Part shown: one piece after another, positions 1 through 5,670 of the stretch
Layout: every line of letters begins with the position of its first letter
Position numbering within the stretch: position 1 is the first letter of the stretch
Source: Nitrospiraceae bacterium
GTDB lineage: Bacteria; Nitrospirota; Nitrospiria; Nitrospirales; Nitrospiraceae
Direction: 5' to 3'
DNA length: 5,670 nt
Assembly (NCBI GenBank): GCA_005800255.1
Contig: SYGW01000050.1
Location: 1-5,670 of the forward strand
The notes under the pieces: generated by a model
Databases searched by the model: none
Told to the model about the DNA's origin: nothing
The model's input: the letters and a program-made list of their open reading frames with translations, nothing else
Translations under genes and position numbers: made by a program

Positions 1-37
1 AGAAGCCCGCGGCAAGCCAACCGAAGAAGCGGAGTAG
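1..37 (+). CDS. 3' end of an upstream gene, possibly glmU (partial)
   Basis: Only the last dozen codons of an upstream gene could lie here, and the reading frame cannot be fixed. One frame (codons from base 2) reads EARGKPTEEAE and stops at TAG 35-37. Another (codons from base 3) reads KPAASQPKKRSR and stops at TAG 39-41. Both look like charged, low-complexity C-terminal tails. glmU, the acetyl/uridyltransferase acting downstream of GlmS in UDP-GlcNAc synthesis, very often sits just before glmS, so it is the natural guess, but nothing in these bases proves it. Either stop would leave only 5-9 bases before the glmS ATG, so the upstream gene, if real, is probably co-transcribed with glmS. Confidence 0.35.
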   Translation, partial: EARGKPTEEAE

Positions 38-46
38 GTAGCTCGT

Positions 47-1876
47 ATGTGTGGAATCGTCGGATATGTGGGCGATCAGGAGGCGGTGCCGATTCTCATC
101 GGCGGCCTGGCCAAGCTGGAGTATCGGGGCTACGACTCGGCCGGCGTCGCGGTGTTGCAGGGCGAGAAGATTGAAGTCCGGCGCAGCGTCGGTAAGTTGG
201 CCAATCTTCAGAAGTCGCTCAAGGAGAAAGAGCTCACTGGCACCGTGGGGATCGGCCACACGCGCTGGGCGACGCACGGGAGGCCTTCGGAGCAAAACGC
301 CCACCCGCACCGCTCGAAGGGCTGTGTACTCGTGCATAACGGCATCATCGAAAATTATCAGCCGTTGAAGAAGCAATTGGAGAACGAGGGGTATAAGTTC
401 CATTCGGAAACGGACACGGAAGTGGTGGCGCACCTGATCGATAAATATTTTCAGCCGGACGTGAAGCTAGCCGAGGCGGTGTGGGCCGCGACCAAGGACG
501 TGCGAGGCAGCTATGCGCTCGCGGTCATTTCGGAGCGGGAGCCGGGGACGATGATTGCGGCGCGCGCGGGCTGCCCGCTGGTTGTGGGCGCAACAGCCCA
601 TGCCTCCTTCGTCGCGTCCGACGTCATGGCGATGCTGGCCCATACCCGTGATGTGACCTACCTCGAAGAGGGTGATGTCGCGGTCGTGACGGCAACGGGC
701 ATCCACGTTGCCGATATCGAGGGCCGTTCGGTGAAACGGAAACTGACAAAGATCACATGGGATGCCTCTGCGGCGGAAAAGGGCGGCTTCCCGCATTTTA
801 TGTTGAAGGAGATTCACGAGCAGCCGCAAGCGATCCTCGATACGATGCGCGGGCGCTATTCCTGCGATACCGGCGAGGCGGATCTGCCGGATATCGGTTT
901 GACGCCGAAAGAGTTCGCCGCAGTCGGACGGATCTGGATCGTGGCCTGCGGCACCTCGTGGCATGCGGGGCTGGTGGGGAAATATCTGCTGGAGGAGATG
1001 GTTCGCGCGCCGGTGCAGGTGGATATCGCCAGCGAGTTCCGTTATCGCGATCCGCTGGTCGAGAAGGACGATCTCTTCATCACGATCTCGCAGTCCGGCG
1101 AAACGGCGGACACGCTGGCCGCGGCGCGTGAAGCGAAGGAAAAGGGGGCGCGGGTCGTCTCGATCGTGAACGTGGTCGGCAGCACCCTGGCCCGCGAATC
1201 GGACGGAGTCCTCTATACCCATTGCGGGCCTGAGATCAGCGTCGCGTCGACCAAGGCCTTTACGGCGCAGCTCACGGCGCTTTACATGCTGGCGCTGCAT
1301 TTGGGCCGCGTGCGCGGAACTCTGGCGGTTGCGGACGGCAAGGCCTGGCTCGACCGTCTCGTTCGGCTCCCGGTCTTGGTCGAGCAGGTGCTCGGCCGCG
1401 AGGCGGAGATCGTGGCGATTGCGAAGCGCTATTACAAGAAGCGGAATTTTTTGTTTCTCGGGCGCGGCATCAACTATCCGATCGCGCTCGAAGGAGCCTT
1501 GAAGCTGAAAGAAGTGTCCTATATCCATGCCGAAGGTTATGCGGCGGGAGAGATGAAGCATGGCCCGATCGCGCTTATCGACAAGGAGATGCCGGTGGTC
1601 GTCTTGGCGCCGAAGGACCGGCTGTACGAAAAGACCGTGAGCAACCTGATGGAAGTGAAGGCTCGGCGCGCGCCGGTTATTGCGTTGGTGGCGGAAGGCG
1701 AGTGGGAGTTGGGTGAGATCGCCGATGCGGTTTTCACGATTCCCGACACCCATCCATTGCTCTCGCCGATTTTGTTTACGATTCCTTTGCAGCTCTTGGC
1801 TTATCATGTCGCCGTGCTGCGGGGAGCGGATGTGGATCAGCCAAGAAACCTGGCAAAGAGCGTGACGGTAGAATGA
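47..1876 (+). CDS. glmS: glutamine--fructose-6-phosphate aminotransferase (isomerizing)
   Basis: GlmS makes glucosamine-6-phosphate from fructose-6-phosphate and glutamine, the first committed step to UDP-GlcNAc for peptidoglycan and LPS, in the cytoplasm. The 609-residue product is the usual family length. Residues 1-220 form the class II glutamine amidotransferase domain: Cys2 follows the initiator Met and becomes the N-terminal nucleophile, with LEYRGYDSAG (24-33), HTRWATHG (71-78), HNGIIEN (97-103) and SETDTE (120-125). Two SIS sugar-isomerase domains follow, at about 290-430 and 460-600, with the phosphosugar loop SQSGETADT (349-357) and STKAFT (401-406). Glu489, His505 and Lys604 match the isomerase residues Glu488, His504 and Lys603 of the E. 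coli enzyme, whose numbering omits Met1. The tail DQPRNLAKSVTVE is the canonical ending. The start is fixed because Cys2 must follow Met and an in-frame TAG lies at 35-37; an AGGT at 36-39 serves as a modest ribosome site. No degradation or missing residue is seen. Confidence 0.98.
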   Translation: MCGIVGYVGDQEAVPILIGGLAKLEYRGYDSAGVAVLQGEKIEVRRSVGKLANLQKSLKEKELTGTVGIGHTRWATHGRPSEQNAHPHRSKGCVLVHNGIIENYQPLKKQLENEGYKFHSETDTEVVAHLIDKYFQPDVKLAEAVWAATKDVRGSYALAVISEREPGTMIAARAGCPLVVGATAHASFVASDVMAMLAHTRDVTYLEEGDVAVVTATGIHVADIEGRSVKRKLTKITWDASAAEKGGFPHFMLKEIHEQPQAILDTMRGRYSCDTGEADLPDIGLTPKEFAAVGRIWIVACGTSWHAGLVGKYLLEEMVRAPVQVDIASEFRYRDPLVEKDDLFITISQSGETADTLAAAREAKEKGARVVSIVNVVGSTLARESDGVLYTHCGPEISVASTKAFTAQLTALYMLALHLGRVRGTLAVADGKAWLDRLVRLPVLVEQVLGREAEIVAIAKRYYKKRNFLFLGRGINYPIALEGALKLKEVSYIHAEGYAAGEMKHGPIALIDKEMPVVVLAPKDRLYEKTVSNLMEVKARRAPVIALVAEGEWELGEIADAVFTIPDTHPLLSPILFTIPLQLLAYHVAVLRGADVDQPRNLAKSVTVE

Positions 1877-1891
1877 GCATCCTTGAAGATA

Positions 1892-1897
1892 GAGGGG
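1892..1897 (+). promoter_or_regulatory. ribosome binding site deciding the gatC start
   Basis: GAGGGG lies 10 bases before GTG 1908 but only 1 base before ATG 1899. The normal spacing to the GTG and the impossible spacing to the ATG favour the GTG as the real start of gatC. Confidence 0.7.
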
Positions 1898-1907
1898 AAT
1901 GAGACAA

Positions 1908-2210
1908 GTGGCAATTACGAAACAGGAAGTAGAGAGGGTCGCGAAGCTGGCGCGGCTGGAGTTGACGGAGAGTGAGAAGGAGGCCTTTACCAAGCAGCTG
2001 AGCCAGATTCTCACGCATGTGGAGACGTTGAAACAGTATGACACCACCGGCGTCGAGCCGACGGCGACGGTGTTGGGACAGGCCAATGTGTTCCGCCCCG
2101 ATGAGTTGCGGACGTCGCTGCCCGTCGAGCGGGCGGTGGCCAATGCGCCGGAGTCGGCCGACGGGTTCTTTGTGGTGCCGAAAATTATTGAAGATCGCCA
2201 ACCCCTTTAA
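1908..2210 (+). CDS. gatC: Asp-tRNA(Asn)/Glu-tRNA(Gln) amidotransferase subunit C
   Basis: GatC is the small subunit that wraps around GatA and holds it to GatB in the heterotrimeric tRNA-dependent amidotransferase. Using GTG 1908, the product is 100 residues and begins (M)AITKQEVERVAKLARLEL, which is the standard GatC opening. The other family blocks are present: ILTHVETLKQYDTTGVEPT at about 34-52, FRPDELRTSLP at 62-72, and the NAP...FFVVPKIIE ending at 79-95. A longer reading from ATG 1899 would add three residues (MRQ), but that ATG sits against the ribosome site. The gene starts 31 bp after the glmS stop and ends 19 bp before panD, so it is very likely co-transcribed with both. The partner gatA is not next but one gene further on, with panD between. 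GatC has no catalytic residues of its own. Confidence 0.95.
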   Translation: MAITKQEVERVAKLARLELTESEKEAFTKQLSQILTHVETLKQYDTTGVEPTATVLGQANVFRPDELRTSLPVERAVANAPESADGFFVVPKIIEDRQPL

Positions 2211-2229
2211 GCACGTAAGCGAGGTTTGA

Positions 2230-2595
2230 ATGTTCAGGCAAATGTTGCGGTCGAAAATTCATCGGGCCACGGTCACGGAGTCCTGCCTCGATTACGAAGG
2301 CAGTCTCACGATCGATGAGAATTTGATGGAAGCAGCGGGGATTTTGCCCTATGAAGCGATCGTCTGTTCCAATTTGAATAACGGCGAACGGTTCATGACC
2401 TATGCGATGGCGGGCAAGCGCGGCGCGGGTGAAATCATCCTCAACGGGCCAACGGCGCGGAAGGGCGCGGTCCGCGATCAGATCATCATTTTCTGTTACG
2501 AGTATTACTCGGAAGAGGAAATCGTCCGGCATGCGCCTAAGATCATTCAGGTCAATGAAAAGAATCAGATGGTGCCAGGGAAGACGAAACGCTGA
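2230..2595 (+). CDS. panD: aspartate 1-decarboxylase proenzyme (pyruvoyl-dependent)
   Basis: PanD decarboxylates L-aspartate to beta-alanine, the precursor joined to pantoate by PanC to make pantothenate and then CoA. The proenzyme cleaves itself between Gly24 and Ser25; the serine becomes the pyruvoyl cofactor at the start of the alpha chain. The 121-residue sequence keeps the family hallmarks at E. coli positions: Lys9 and His11 in [12 protein letters not shown], the cleavage site YEGS (22-25), Arg54, Thr57 and Tyr58 in [10 protein letters not shown], and Asn72-Gly73. It is slightly shorter at the C-terminus than the 126-residue E. coli enzyme. GAGG at 2221-2224 sits 5 bases before the ATG. 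The stop codon overlaps the gatA start as TGATG, which indicates translational coupling. A location between gatC and gatA is unusual, since panD is more often near panB/panC. The enzyme should be active as far as sequence can tell. Confidence 0.97.
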   Translation: MFRQMLRSKIHRATVTESCLDYEGSLTIDENLMEAAGILPYEAIVCSNLNNGERFMTYAMAGKRGAGEIILNGPTARKGAVRDQIIIFCYEYYSEEEIVRHAPKIIQVNEKNQMVPGKTKR

Positions 2596-4061
2596 TGTCG
2601 ATTCATAAACTTACGCTCTATGAACTCCATAAGAAGTTCACCGCTGGGGAAATCACGGCCACGGAGATCGTGCGCGCCTACGGGTTGCGGATCGGTCAGG
2701 TGGAGTCCAAGGTGAAGGCCTACATCACGCAGACCAAAGATTCGGTGGTGGCACAGGCGAGCGCGCTCGATGCGTCCCTGAAAGGCTGGCGGAAGACGGC
2801 GCCGATGATGGGCATGCCCCTGGCGATCAAAGACAATATTTGCACCGAAGGCGTGACCACGACTTGCGCTTCCCGGATGCTCGGAAACTTTGTGCCGCCC
2901 TACGATGCAACCGTGATTGCAAAGTTGCGCGAGCAGGGCTATCTGCTTCTCGGGAAGACCAACCTCGATGAATTTGCGATGGGCTCTTCTACCGAGAACT
3001 CCGCCTTTGGGCCCAGCCGCAATCCCTGGAACCTGCATTGTGTGCCAGGAGGGTCCAGCGGAGGCTCTGCCGCTGCAGTGGCGGCGGACGAATGTGCTGC
3101 GGCGTTGGGCTCCGATACCGGCGGGTCGATCCGTCAGCCTGCGGCGTTTTGCGGGGTAGTCGGGCTCAAGCCGACCTATGGGCGGGTTTCCCGGTACGGG
3201 TTGATTGCCTTCGCTTCCTCGCTCGATCAAATCGGGCCGATCACGAAGGATGTGACGGATGCGGCCTTTCTCCTCGGGGCTATTGCCGGCCACGATCCGC
3301 TGGATTCGACGGCGGCCGATGTCCCGGTGCCGGATTACATGAAGGCTTTGAAGAAGAAAGATCTCAAGAGGCTGAAGGTCGGGGTGCCGGCCGAGTTTTT
3401 TGCGGAGGGACTGGACCTTGACGTGGAACAGGCGGTACGGGCTGCGATCGAGGAGTTGAAAGCGCTCGGAGGGACGATCAAGGAAATCCAGTTACCCAGG
3501 ACGGATGCAGCAGTCGCGACCTATTATGTCATTGCGACAGCCGAGGCCAGTTCCAATCTGGCCCGCTACGACGGGGTGAAGTTCGGGCTCCGCGCCAAAG
3601 AGACCAAGGACCTGCTCGACCTCTATATGAAAACGAGGCAGGAAGGGTTTGGGCCGGAAGTGAAGCGCCGGATCATGTTGGGGACCTATGTGTTGAGTGC
3701 CGGTTATTACGACGCTTATTACGGCAAGGCGCAGGCGGTGCGCACTTTGATCCGCCAGGATTTCGATGCGGCCTTTCACGAGGTCGATCTCATCGTGACG
3801 CCTGTGACGCCCACGCCGGCATTTCAGTTCGGTGCGAAGAGCGAGGATCCGTTGCAGATGTATTTGTCGGACATTTTCACTATTTCGGTGAACCTAGCCG
3901 GGGTGCCGGCGATTTCGCTGCCCTGTGGTTTCAGTCAGATAGGTCTGCCTATCGGGTTGCAGCTGATCGGGCGGCCCTTCGAAGAGGACACGCTTTTACG
4001 CGCGGCCTATGCCTATGAGCAGAGCACGCAATGGCGGACAAAGAGGCCGGTGATACGGTAG
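2595..4061 (+). CDS. gatA: Asp-tRNA(Asn)/Glu-tRNA(Gln) amidotransferase subunit A
   Basis: GatA is the glutaminase subunit of GatCAB: it hydrolyses glutamine and sends ammonia through a tunnel to GatB. The 488-residue product is an amidase-signature family protein of normal GatA length. The Ser-cisSer-Lys triad is complete: Lys79 in LAIKDN, Ser154 in the glycine/serine-rich loop [11 protein letters not shown] (151-161), and Ser178 in [12 protein letters not shown] (172-183). These are the same numbers as in the Staphylococcus aureus enzyme. Residues placed to hold the glutamine substrate are also present: Tyr310 or Tyr311, an Arg at 358/359 and Asp426. Other family blocks are [12 protein letters not shown] (192-203), [12 protein letters not shown] (369-380) and [10 protein letters not shown] (401-410). 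The ATG overlaps the panD stop by one base, with AGGGAAG at 2577-2583 as ribosome site. Its translation is therefore probably coupled to panD, not to its partner gatC. The glutamine specificity fits a subunit of GatCAB and not a stand-alone amidase. Confidence 0.98.
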   Translation: MSIHKLTLYELHKKFTAGEITATEIVRAYGLRIGQVESKVKAYITQTKDSVVAQASALDASLKGWRKTAPMMGMPLAIKDNICTEGVTTTCASRMLGNFVPPYDATVIAKLREQGYLLLGKTNLDEFAMGSSTENSAFGPSRNPWNLHCVPGGSSGGSAAAVAADECAAALGSDTGGSIRQPAAFCGVVGLKPTYGRVSRYGLIAFASSLDQIGPITKDVTDAAFLLGAIAGHDPLDSTAADVPVPDYMKALKKKDLKRLKVGVPAEFFAEGLDLDVEQAVRAAIEELKALGGTIKEIQLPRTDAAVATYYVIATAEASSNLARYDGVKFGLRAKETKDLLDLYMKTRQEGFGPEVKRRIMLGTYVLSAGYYDAYYGKAQAVRTLIRQDFDAAFHEVDLIVTPVTPTPAFQFGAKSEDPLQMYLSDIFTISVNLAGVPAISLPCGFSQIGLPIGLQLIGRPFEEDTLLRAAYAYEQSTQWRTKRPVIR

Positions 4062-4115
4062 AAGTAGTGAGGTAGGATTGAGACAGAGACGGCGTGCCGG
4101 CTCCTCCCTGTTTTG

Positions 4116-4136
4116 CGTTTCACGTCTGACGTTTCA
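4116..4136 (+). repeat. three tandem degenerate heptamers (CGTYTSA)
   Basis: In the gap between gatA and the DUF948 gene, three consecutive 7-base units fit CGTYTSA: the first and third are identical (CGTTTCA) and the middle one is CGTCTGA. The preceding seven bases (TGTTTTG, 4109-4115) match weakly and may be a decayed fourth copy. The array ends 17 bases before the ATG at 4154 and just ahead of its ribosome site. It is a short intergenic tandem repeat. Its function, if any, is unknown, and chance cannot be excluded for so short a tract. Confidence 0.5.
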
Positions 4137-4144
4137 TGCGATGC

Positions 4145-4150
4145 GGAGGT
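4145..4150 (+). promoter_or_regulatory. ribosome binding site for the DUF948 gene
   Basis: GGAGGT lies 3 bases before ATG 4154. The spacing is short, but the motif is strong. It overlaps the coding reading that would begin at ATG 4136, and no comparable site precedes 4136, so 4154 is the better start. Confidence 0.6.
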
Positions 4151-4153
4151 CTT

Positions 4154-4561
4154 ATGACAATCGTTGACATGGCTGTGCTGCTGGTGGCGTTTGCATTTGC
4201 GGTGTTGGTGGGCTATCTCGTGCCGATGCTGATTCAGATTCGTAAGACCGTGGCGGAGTCCGAACGGCTGTTCGCTAGGATGAACGAGGATTTTCCGCCG
4301 TTGATCGGCGAGCTTCGGGCCATGAGCCGCAATATGAACGAGCTGACCGAGCAGGCTCGCGGGGGAGTCGAGCATGCGGCCGTCCTGTTGCATGCAGTCG
4401 GGGAAGTGGGAGAGTCGGTTCAGCATGTGCATAACGTCGTGCGGGGCTCGAGTGGATCGTTTGTGAATAATGTGGCGAGTGTGGTGGCGGGATTCAAAGC
4501 TGCAACCCAAGTTATGAAGGAGCGGTTTCGCGAGGAAGGAGGGCATCACAATGGCGGATGA
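4154..4561 (+). CDS. DUF948 (YtxG-like) single-pass membrane protein
   Basis: This is a 135-residue protein with one N-terminal membrane helix (about residues 5-27, MAVLLVAFAFAVLVGYLVPML) followed by a long, polar, largely helical region to the C-terminus. This architecture and its pairing with a YtxH-type gene match the DUF948 family, whose Bacillus member is YtxG, a general-stress protein of unknown biochemical role. The soluble part (about 30-127) has hydrophobic residues at helix-like intervals and could form a coiled coil or amphipathic helix. It ends in a Gly/His-rich tail (EEGGHHNGG). I chose ATG 4154 because GGAGGT precedes it and the membrane helix then starts near residue 5; ATG 4136 would add six residues (MRCGGL) and lacks a ribosome site. 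The gene overlaps the next one by 11 bases, and its last codons contain that gene's ribosome site, so the two are probably made together. No enzyme motif is visible. Family assignment is by pattern and context. Confidence 0.8.
   Translation: MTIVDMAVLLVAFAFAVLVGYLVPMLIQIRKTVAESERLFARMNEDFPPLIGELRAMSRNMNELTEQARGGVEHAAVLLHAVGEVGESVQHVHNVVRGSSGSFVNNVASVVAGFKAATQVMKERFREEGGHHNGG
4536..4542 (+). promoter_or_regulatory. strong ribosome binding site for the YtxH gene
   Basis: AAGGAGG lies 8 bases before ATG 4551, inside the last codons of the DUF948 gene. It is the best Shine-Dalgarno match in the window and fixes 4551, not the out-of-frame ATG at 4558, as the start. Confidence 0.75.
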
Positions 4562-4859
4562 ACGAGGTTCCTCGGCAGCAACAGTCATGCTGGCGTTTTT
4601 GGGCGGTGCGGCAATCGGTGCGGTCTCGGCCCTCTTGCTGGCGCCCCAGAGCGGACGCGAGTCGCGAGAGCAGCTGCGGGGCTATGCCCGCCGCGCAGAA
4701 GACAATCTGCGGGATCTGGCAAGCCGAGCGGGCGACGCGGTGGAAGAGGGGAAGGAATTTGTGGATTCGAAGAAGGCGGGCCTGCGCGAAGCGTTCGATG
4801 TCGGGCGTGAGGCGATGCGCTGCGAGCGGGATCGATTGCGTGGAGAGGAACGCAGCTAA
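4551..4859 (+). CDS. YtxH-family small membrane protein
   Basis: The 102-residue product carries the YtxH signature: a glycine/alanine-rich membrane helix at about residues 9-31 ending in LLLAPQSGRESREQLR (28-43). The family consensus is a GxxxG-type helix running into LLxAPxSGxExRxxL. The rest (40-102) is a highly charged, alanine-rich amphipathic helix with apolipoprotein- or LEA-like spacing and one cysteine (Cys91). YtxH proteins are linked to general stress and the cell envelope in Bacillus and are widespread elsewhere, but no biochemical activity is established. The product probably sits in the inner membrane with the helical tail in the cytoplasm; the side is an inference. It overlaps the preceding DUF948 gene by 11 bases, and its TAA is followed directly by the gatB ATG. 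The DUF948 plus YtxH pair is a recurring module, which supports both calls. Confidence 0.88.
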   Translation: MADERGSSAATVMLAFLGGAAIGAVSALLLAPQSGRESREQLRGYARRAEDNLRDLASRAGDAVEEGKEFVDSKKAGLREAFDVGREAMRCERDRLRGEERS

Positions 4860-5670
4860 ATGGTGACGTACGAAGTCGTCATCGGAGTGGAAGTGCATGC
4901 GCAGCTGCGGACCAAGTCCAAGCTGTTTTGCGGCTGCGGCACGCAATTCGGGCTGACGGCCAATAGCCAGACCTGTCCCCTCTGTCTGGGGCTTCCCGGC
5001 ACATTGCCGGTAATCAATCGGGCGGCGGTCGAGATGGCGGTGCGGGCTGGGCTGGCGTTGAATTGCACCATTGCGGCGAACAATCTCTTTGCGCGCAAGA
5101 ACTACTTTTATCCGGATCTGCCCAAGGGCTATCAGATTTCGCAATACGAAGAGCCGATTTGCGAACATGGCTGGATCGAGATTGCCCCAGCTGATGGCAA
5201 GCCCCGGCGTGTTCGTATCAGGCGCGCCCATCTGGAGGAAGATGCGGGGAAGAGCGTCCATGTGGCCGGCGCTAACGGGAGCCGTGTCGATTTGAATCGG
5301 GCCGGCACGCCGCTGTTGGAGATCGTGACGGAGCCGGACCTTCGGTCGGCTGATGAAGTCGTGGCCTACTTGAAGGGCCTTCGCGATGTGCTCATGTATC
5401 TGGAAGTCTGTGACGGTAACATGGATGAGGGGAGTTTCCGCTGCGAGCCGAACCTCTCGCTCCGTCCTGTGGGCCAGAAGGAATTCGGCACCAAGGTCGA
5501 ACTGAAAAATATCAATTCCTTCAAGTTCGTCAAGGATGCCATCGAGTATGAGATCAAGCGCCAGACCAAGGTGCTGAGCGAGGGCGGGAAGATCAATCAG
5601 GAGACCAGGCTCTGGAACCTCGATCGCGGCGAAACGGCAGTCATGCGCTCCAAGGAAGAGGCGCACGACT
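4860..5670 (+). CDS. gatB: Asp-tRNA(Asn)/Glu-tRNA(Gln) amidotransferase subunit B (partial, cut by window end)
   Basis: GatB binds the misacylated tRNA, activates the side-chain carboxylate of the attached Asp or Glu with ATP, and transfers ammonia delivered by GatA. The first 270 residues are visible, out of roughly 475 expected, and the frame is still open at the edge after KEEAHD. The start [16 protein letters not shown] is typical. Four cysteines (Cys24, Cys26, Cys39, Cys42) in FCGCG...CPLCLGLPG form the zinc-type knuckle seen in many GatB proteins. [20 protein letters not shown] (75-94) is the conserved cradle-domain active-site region, and [17 protein letters not shown] (143-159) matches the GatB family signature. 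[16 protein letters not shown] (185-200) and [10 protein letters not shown] (212-221) are further family blocks. The C-terminal helical and YqeY-like tail domains lie outside the window. ATG 4860 follows the YtxH stop with no gap, and GGAGAGG at 4842-4848 is a usable ribosome site; GTG 4863 is an unlikely alternative. gatB is separated from gatA by two unrelated genes. Confidence 0.98.
   Translation, partial: MVTYEVVIGVEVHAQLRTKSKLFCGCGTQFGLTANSQTCPLCLGLPGTLPVINRAAVEMAVRAGLALNCTIAANNLFARKNYFYPDLPKGYQISQYEEPICEHGWIEIAPADGKPRRVRIRRAHLEEDAGKSVHVAGANGSRVDLNRAGTPLLEIVTEPDLRSADEVVAYLKGLRDVLMYLEVCDGNMDEGSFRCEPNLSLRPVGQKEFGTKVELKNINSFKFVKDAIEYEIKRQTKVLSEGGKINQETRLWNLDRGETAVMRSKEEAHD

Noticed and set aside
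1..46. A glmS ribozyme or riboswitch ahead of glmS
   Set aside because: Only 46 bases are visible and most appear to be the coding end of an upstream gene, leaving no room for the ribozyme. The family is also typical of Gram-positive bacteria.
467..2143. A 558-codon open frame on the minus strand opposite glmS and gatC
   Set aside because: It lies antisense to two clearly conserved genes, spans their junction, and its translation is rich in Arg, His and Gln with no recognisable domain. This is the usual shadow of GC-rich codon bias.
2565..3293. A 242-codon minus-strand open frame opposite gatA
   Set aside because: It is antisense to the catalytic part of gatA, with Arg/His/Gly-rich shadow composition and no motif.
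4078..4106. TTGAGA resembling a -35 box upstream of ytxG
   Set aside because: At 16-18 bases downstream the sequence is C-rich, with nothing close to TATAAT, so no promoter can be supported.
4090..4115. Possible intrinsic terminator after gatA (CGGC-GT-GCCG followed by TTTT)
   Set aside because: The inverted repeat leaves a 2-base loop or only 3 base pairs, and the short T-run starts 11 or more bases after it. It is not a credible terminator.
4558..4866. A second 102-codon + strand frame overlapping ytxH in another phase
   Set aside because: It has Arg/Trp/Cys-rich shadow composition, while the frame starting at 4551 has the best ribosome site in the window and a recognisable YtxH signature.
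4512..5666. A 384-codon open frame on the minus strand opposite ytxH and gatB
   Set aside because: The + strand here encodes unmistakable GatB motifs. The minus frame has low-complexity composition and no ribosome site or family match that I can see.

Overview
The window is a dense, one-directional stretch of core bacterial genes, all on the + strand, with moderately high GC (my impression is near 60%; I did not count it). I see no phage, transposon, CRISPR, tRNA or defence genes. The protein sequences and the glmS / gatCAB grouping suggest a Gram-negative bacterium, and the flavour of the sequences recalls Nitrospirota. That placement is an impression, not a demonstrated assignment.

Layout from left to right: the last codons of an upstream gene (perhaps glmU); glmS, complete, for glucosamine-6-phosphate synthase; gatC; panD (aspartate 1-decarboxylase); gatA; a gap of about 92 bp carrying a short degenerate heptamer repeat; a small membrane protein of the DUF948 / YtxG type; a small YtxH-family membrane protein; and gatB, which runs off the right edge with about 270 residues visible. 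gatB is easy to miss because it has no stop codon in the window.

From glmS to gatA the genes are separated by 31 bp or less, or overlap by 1 nt (TGATG at panD/gatA). ytxG and ytxH overlap by 11 nt, and ytxH and gatB abut as TAAATG. This is the architecture of one operon, or of two adjoining transcripts divided at the gap after gatA. GatC, GatA and GatB form the tRNA-dependent amidotransferase that converts misacylated Glu-tRNA(Gln) and/or Asp-tRNA(Asn) to the correct aminoacyl-tRNA, using glutamine as ammonia donor. GlmS is also a glutamine amidotransferase and feeds UDP-GlcNAc, peptidoglycan and LPS synthesis. PanD makes beta-alanine from aspartate for pantothenate and CoA.

The main point of interest is gene order. 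The gat operon is interrupted twice, once by panD (between gatC and gatA) and once by a ytxG-ytxH envelope/stress pair (between gatA and gatB), and each insertion is wired to the following gat gene by a start/stop overlap or abutment. Every recognised enzyme keeps its key catalytic residues in the part visible, so nothing here looks decayed. I do not see a convincing novel molecular system; the unusual content is organisational.
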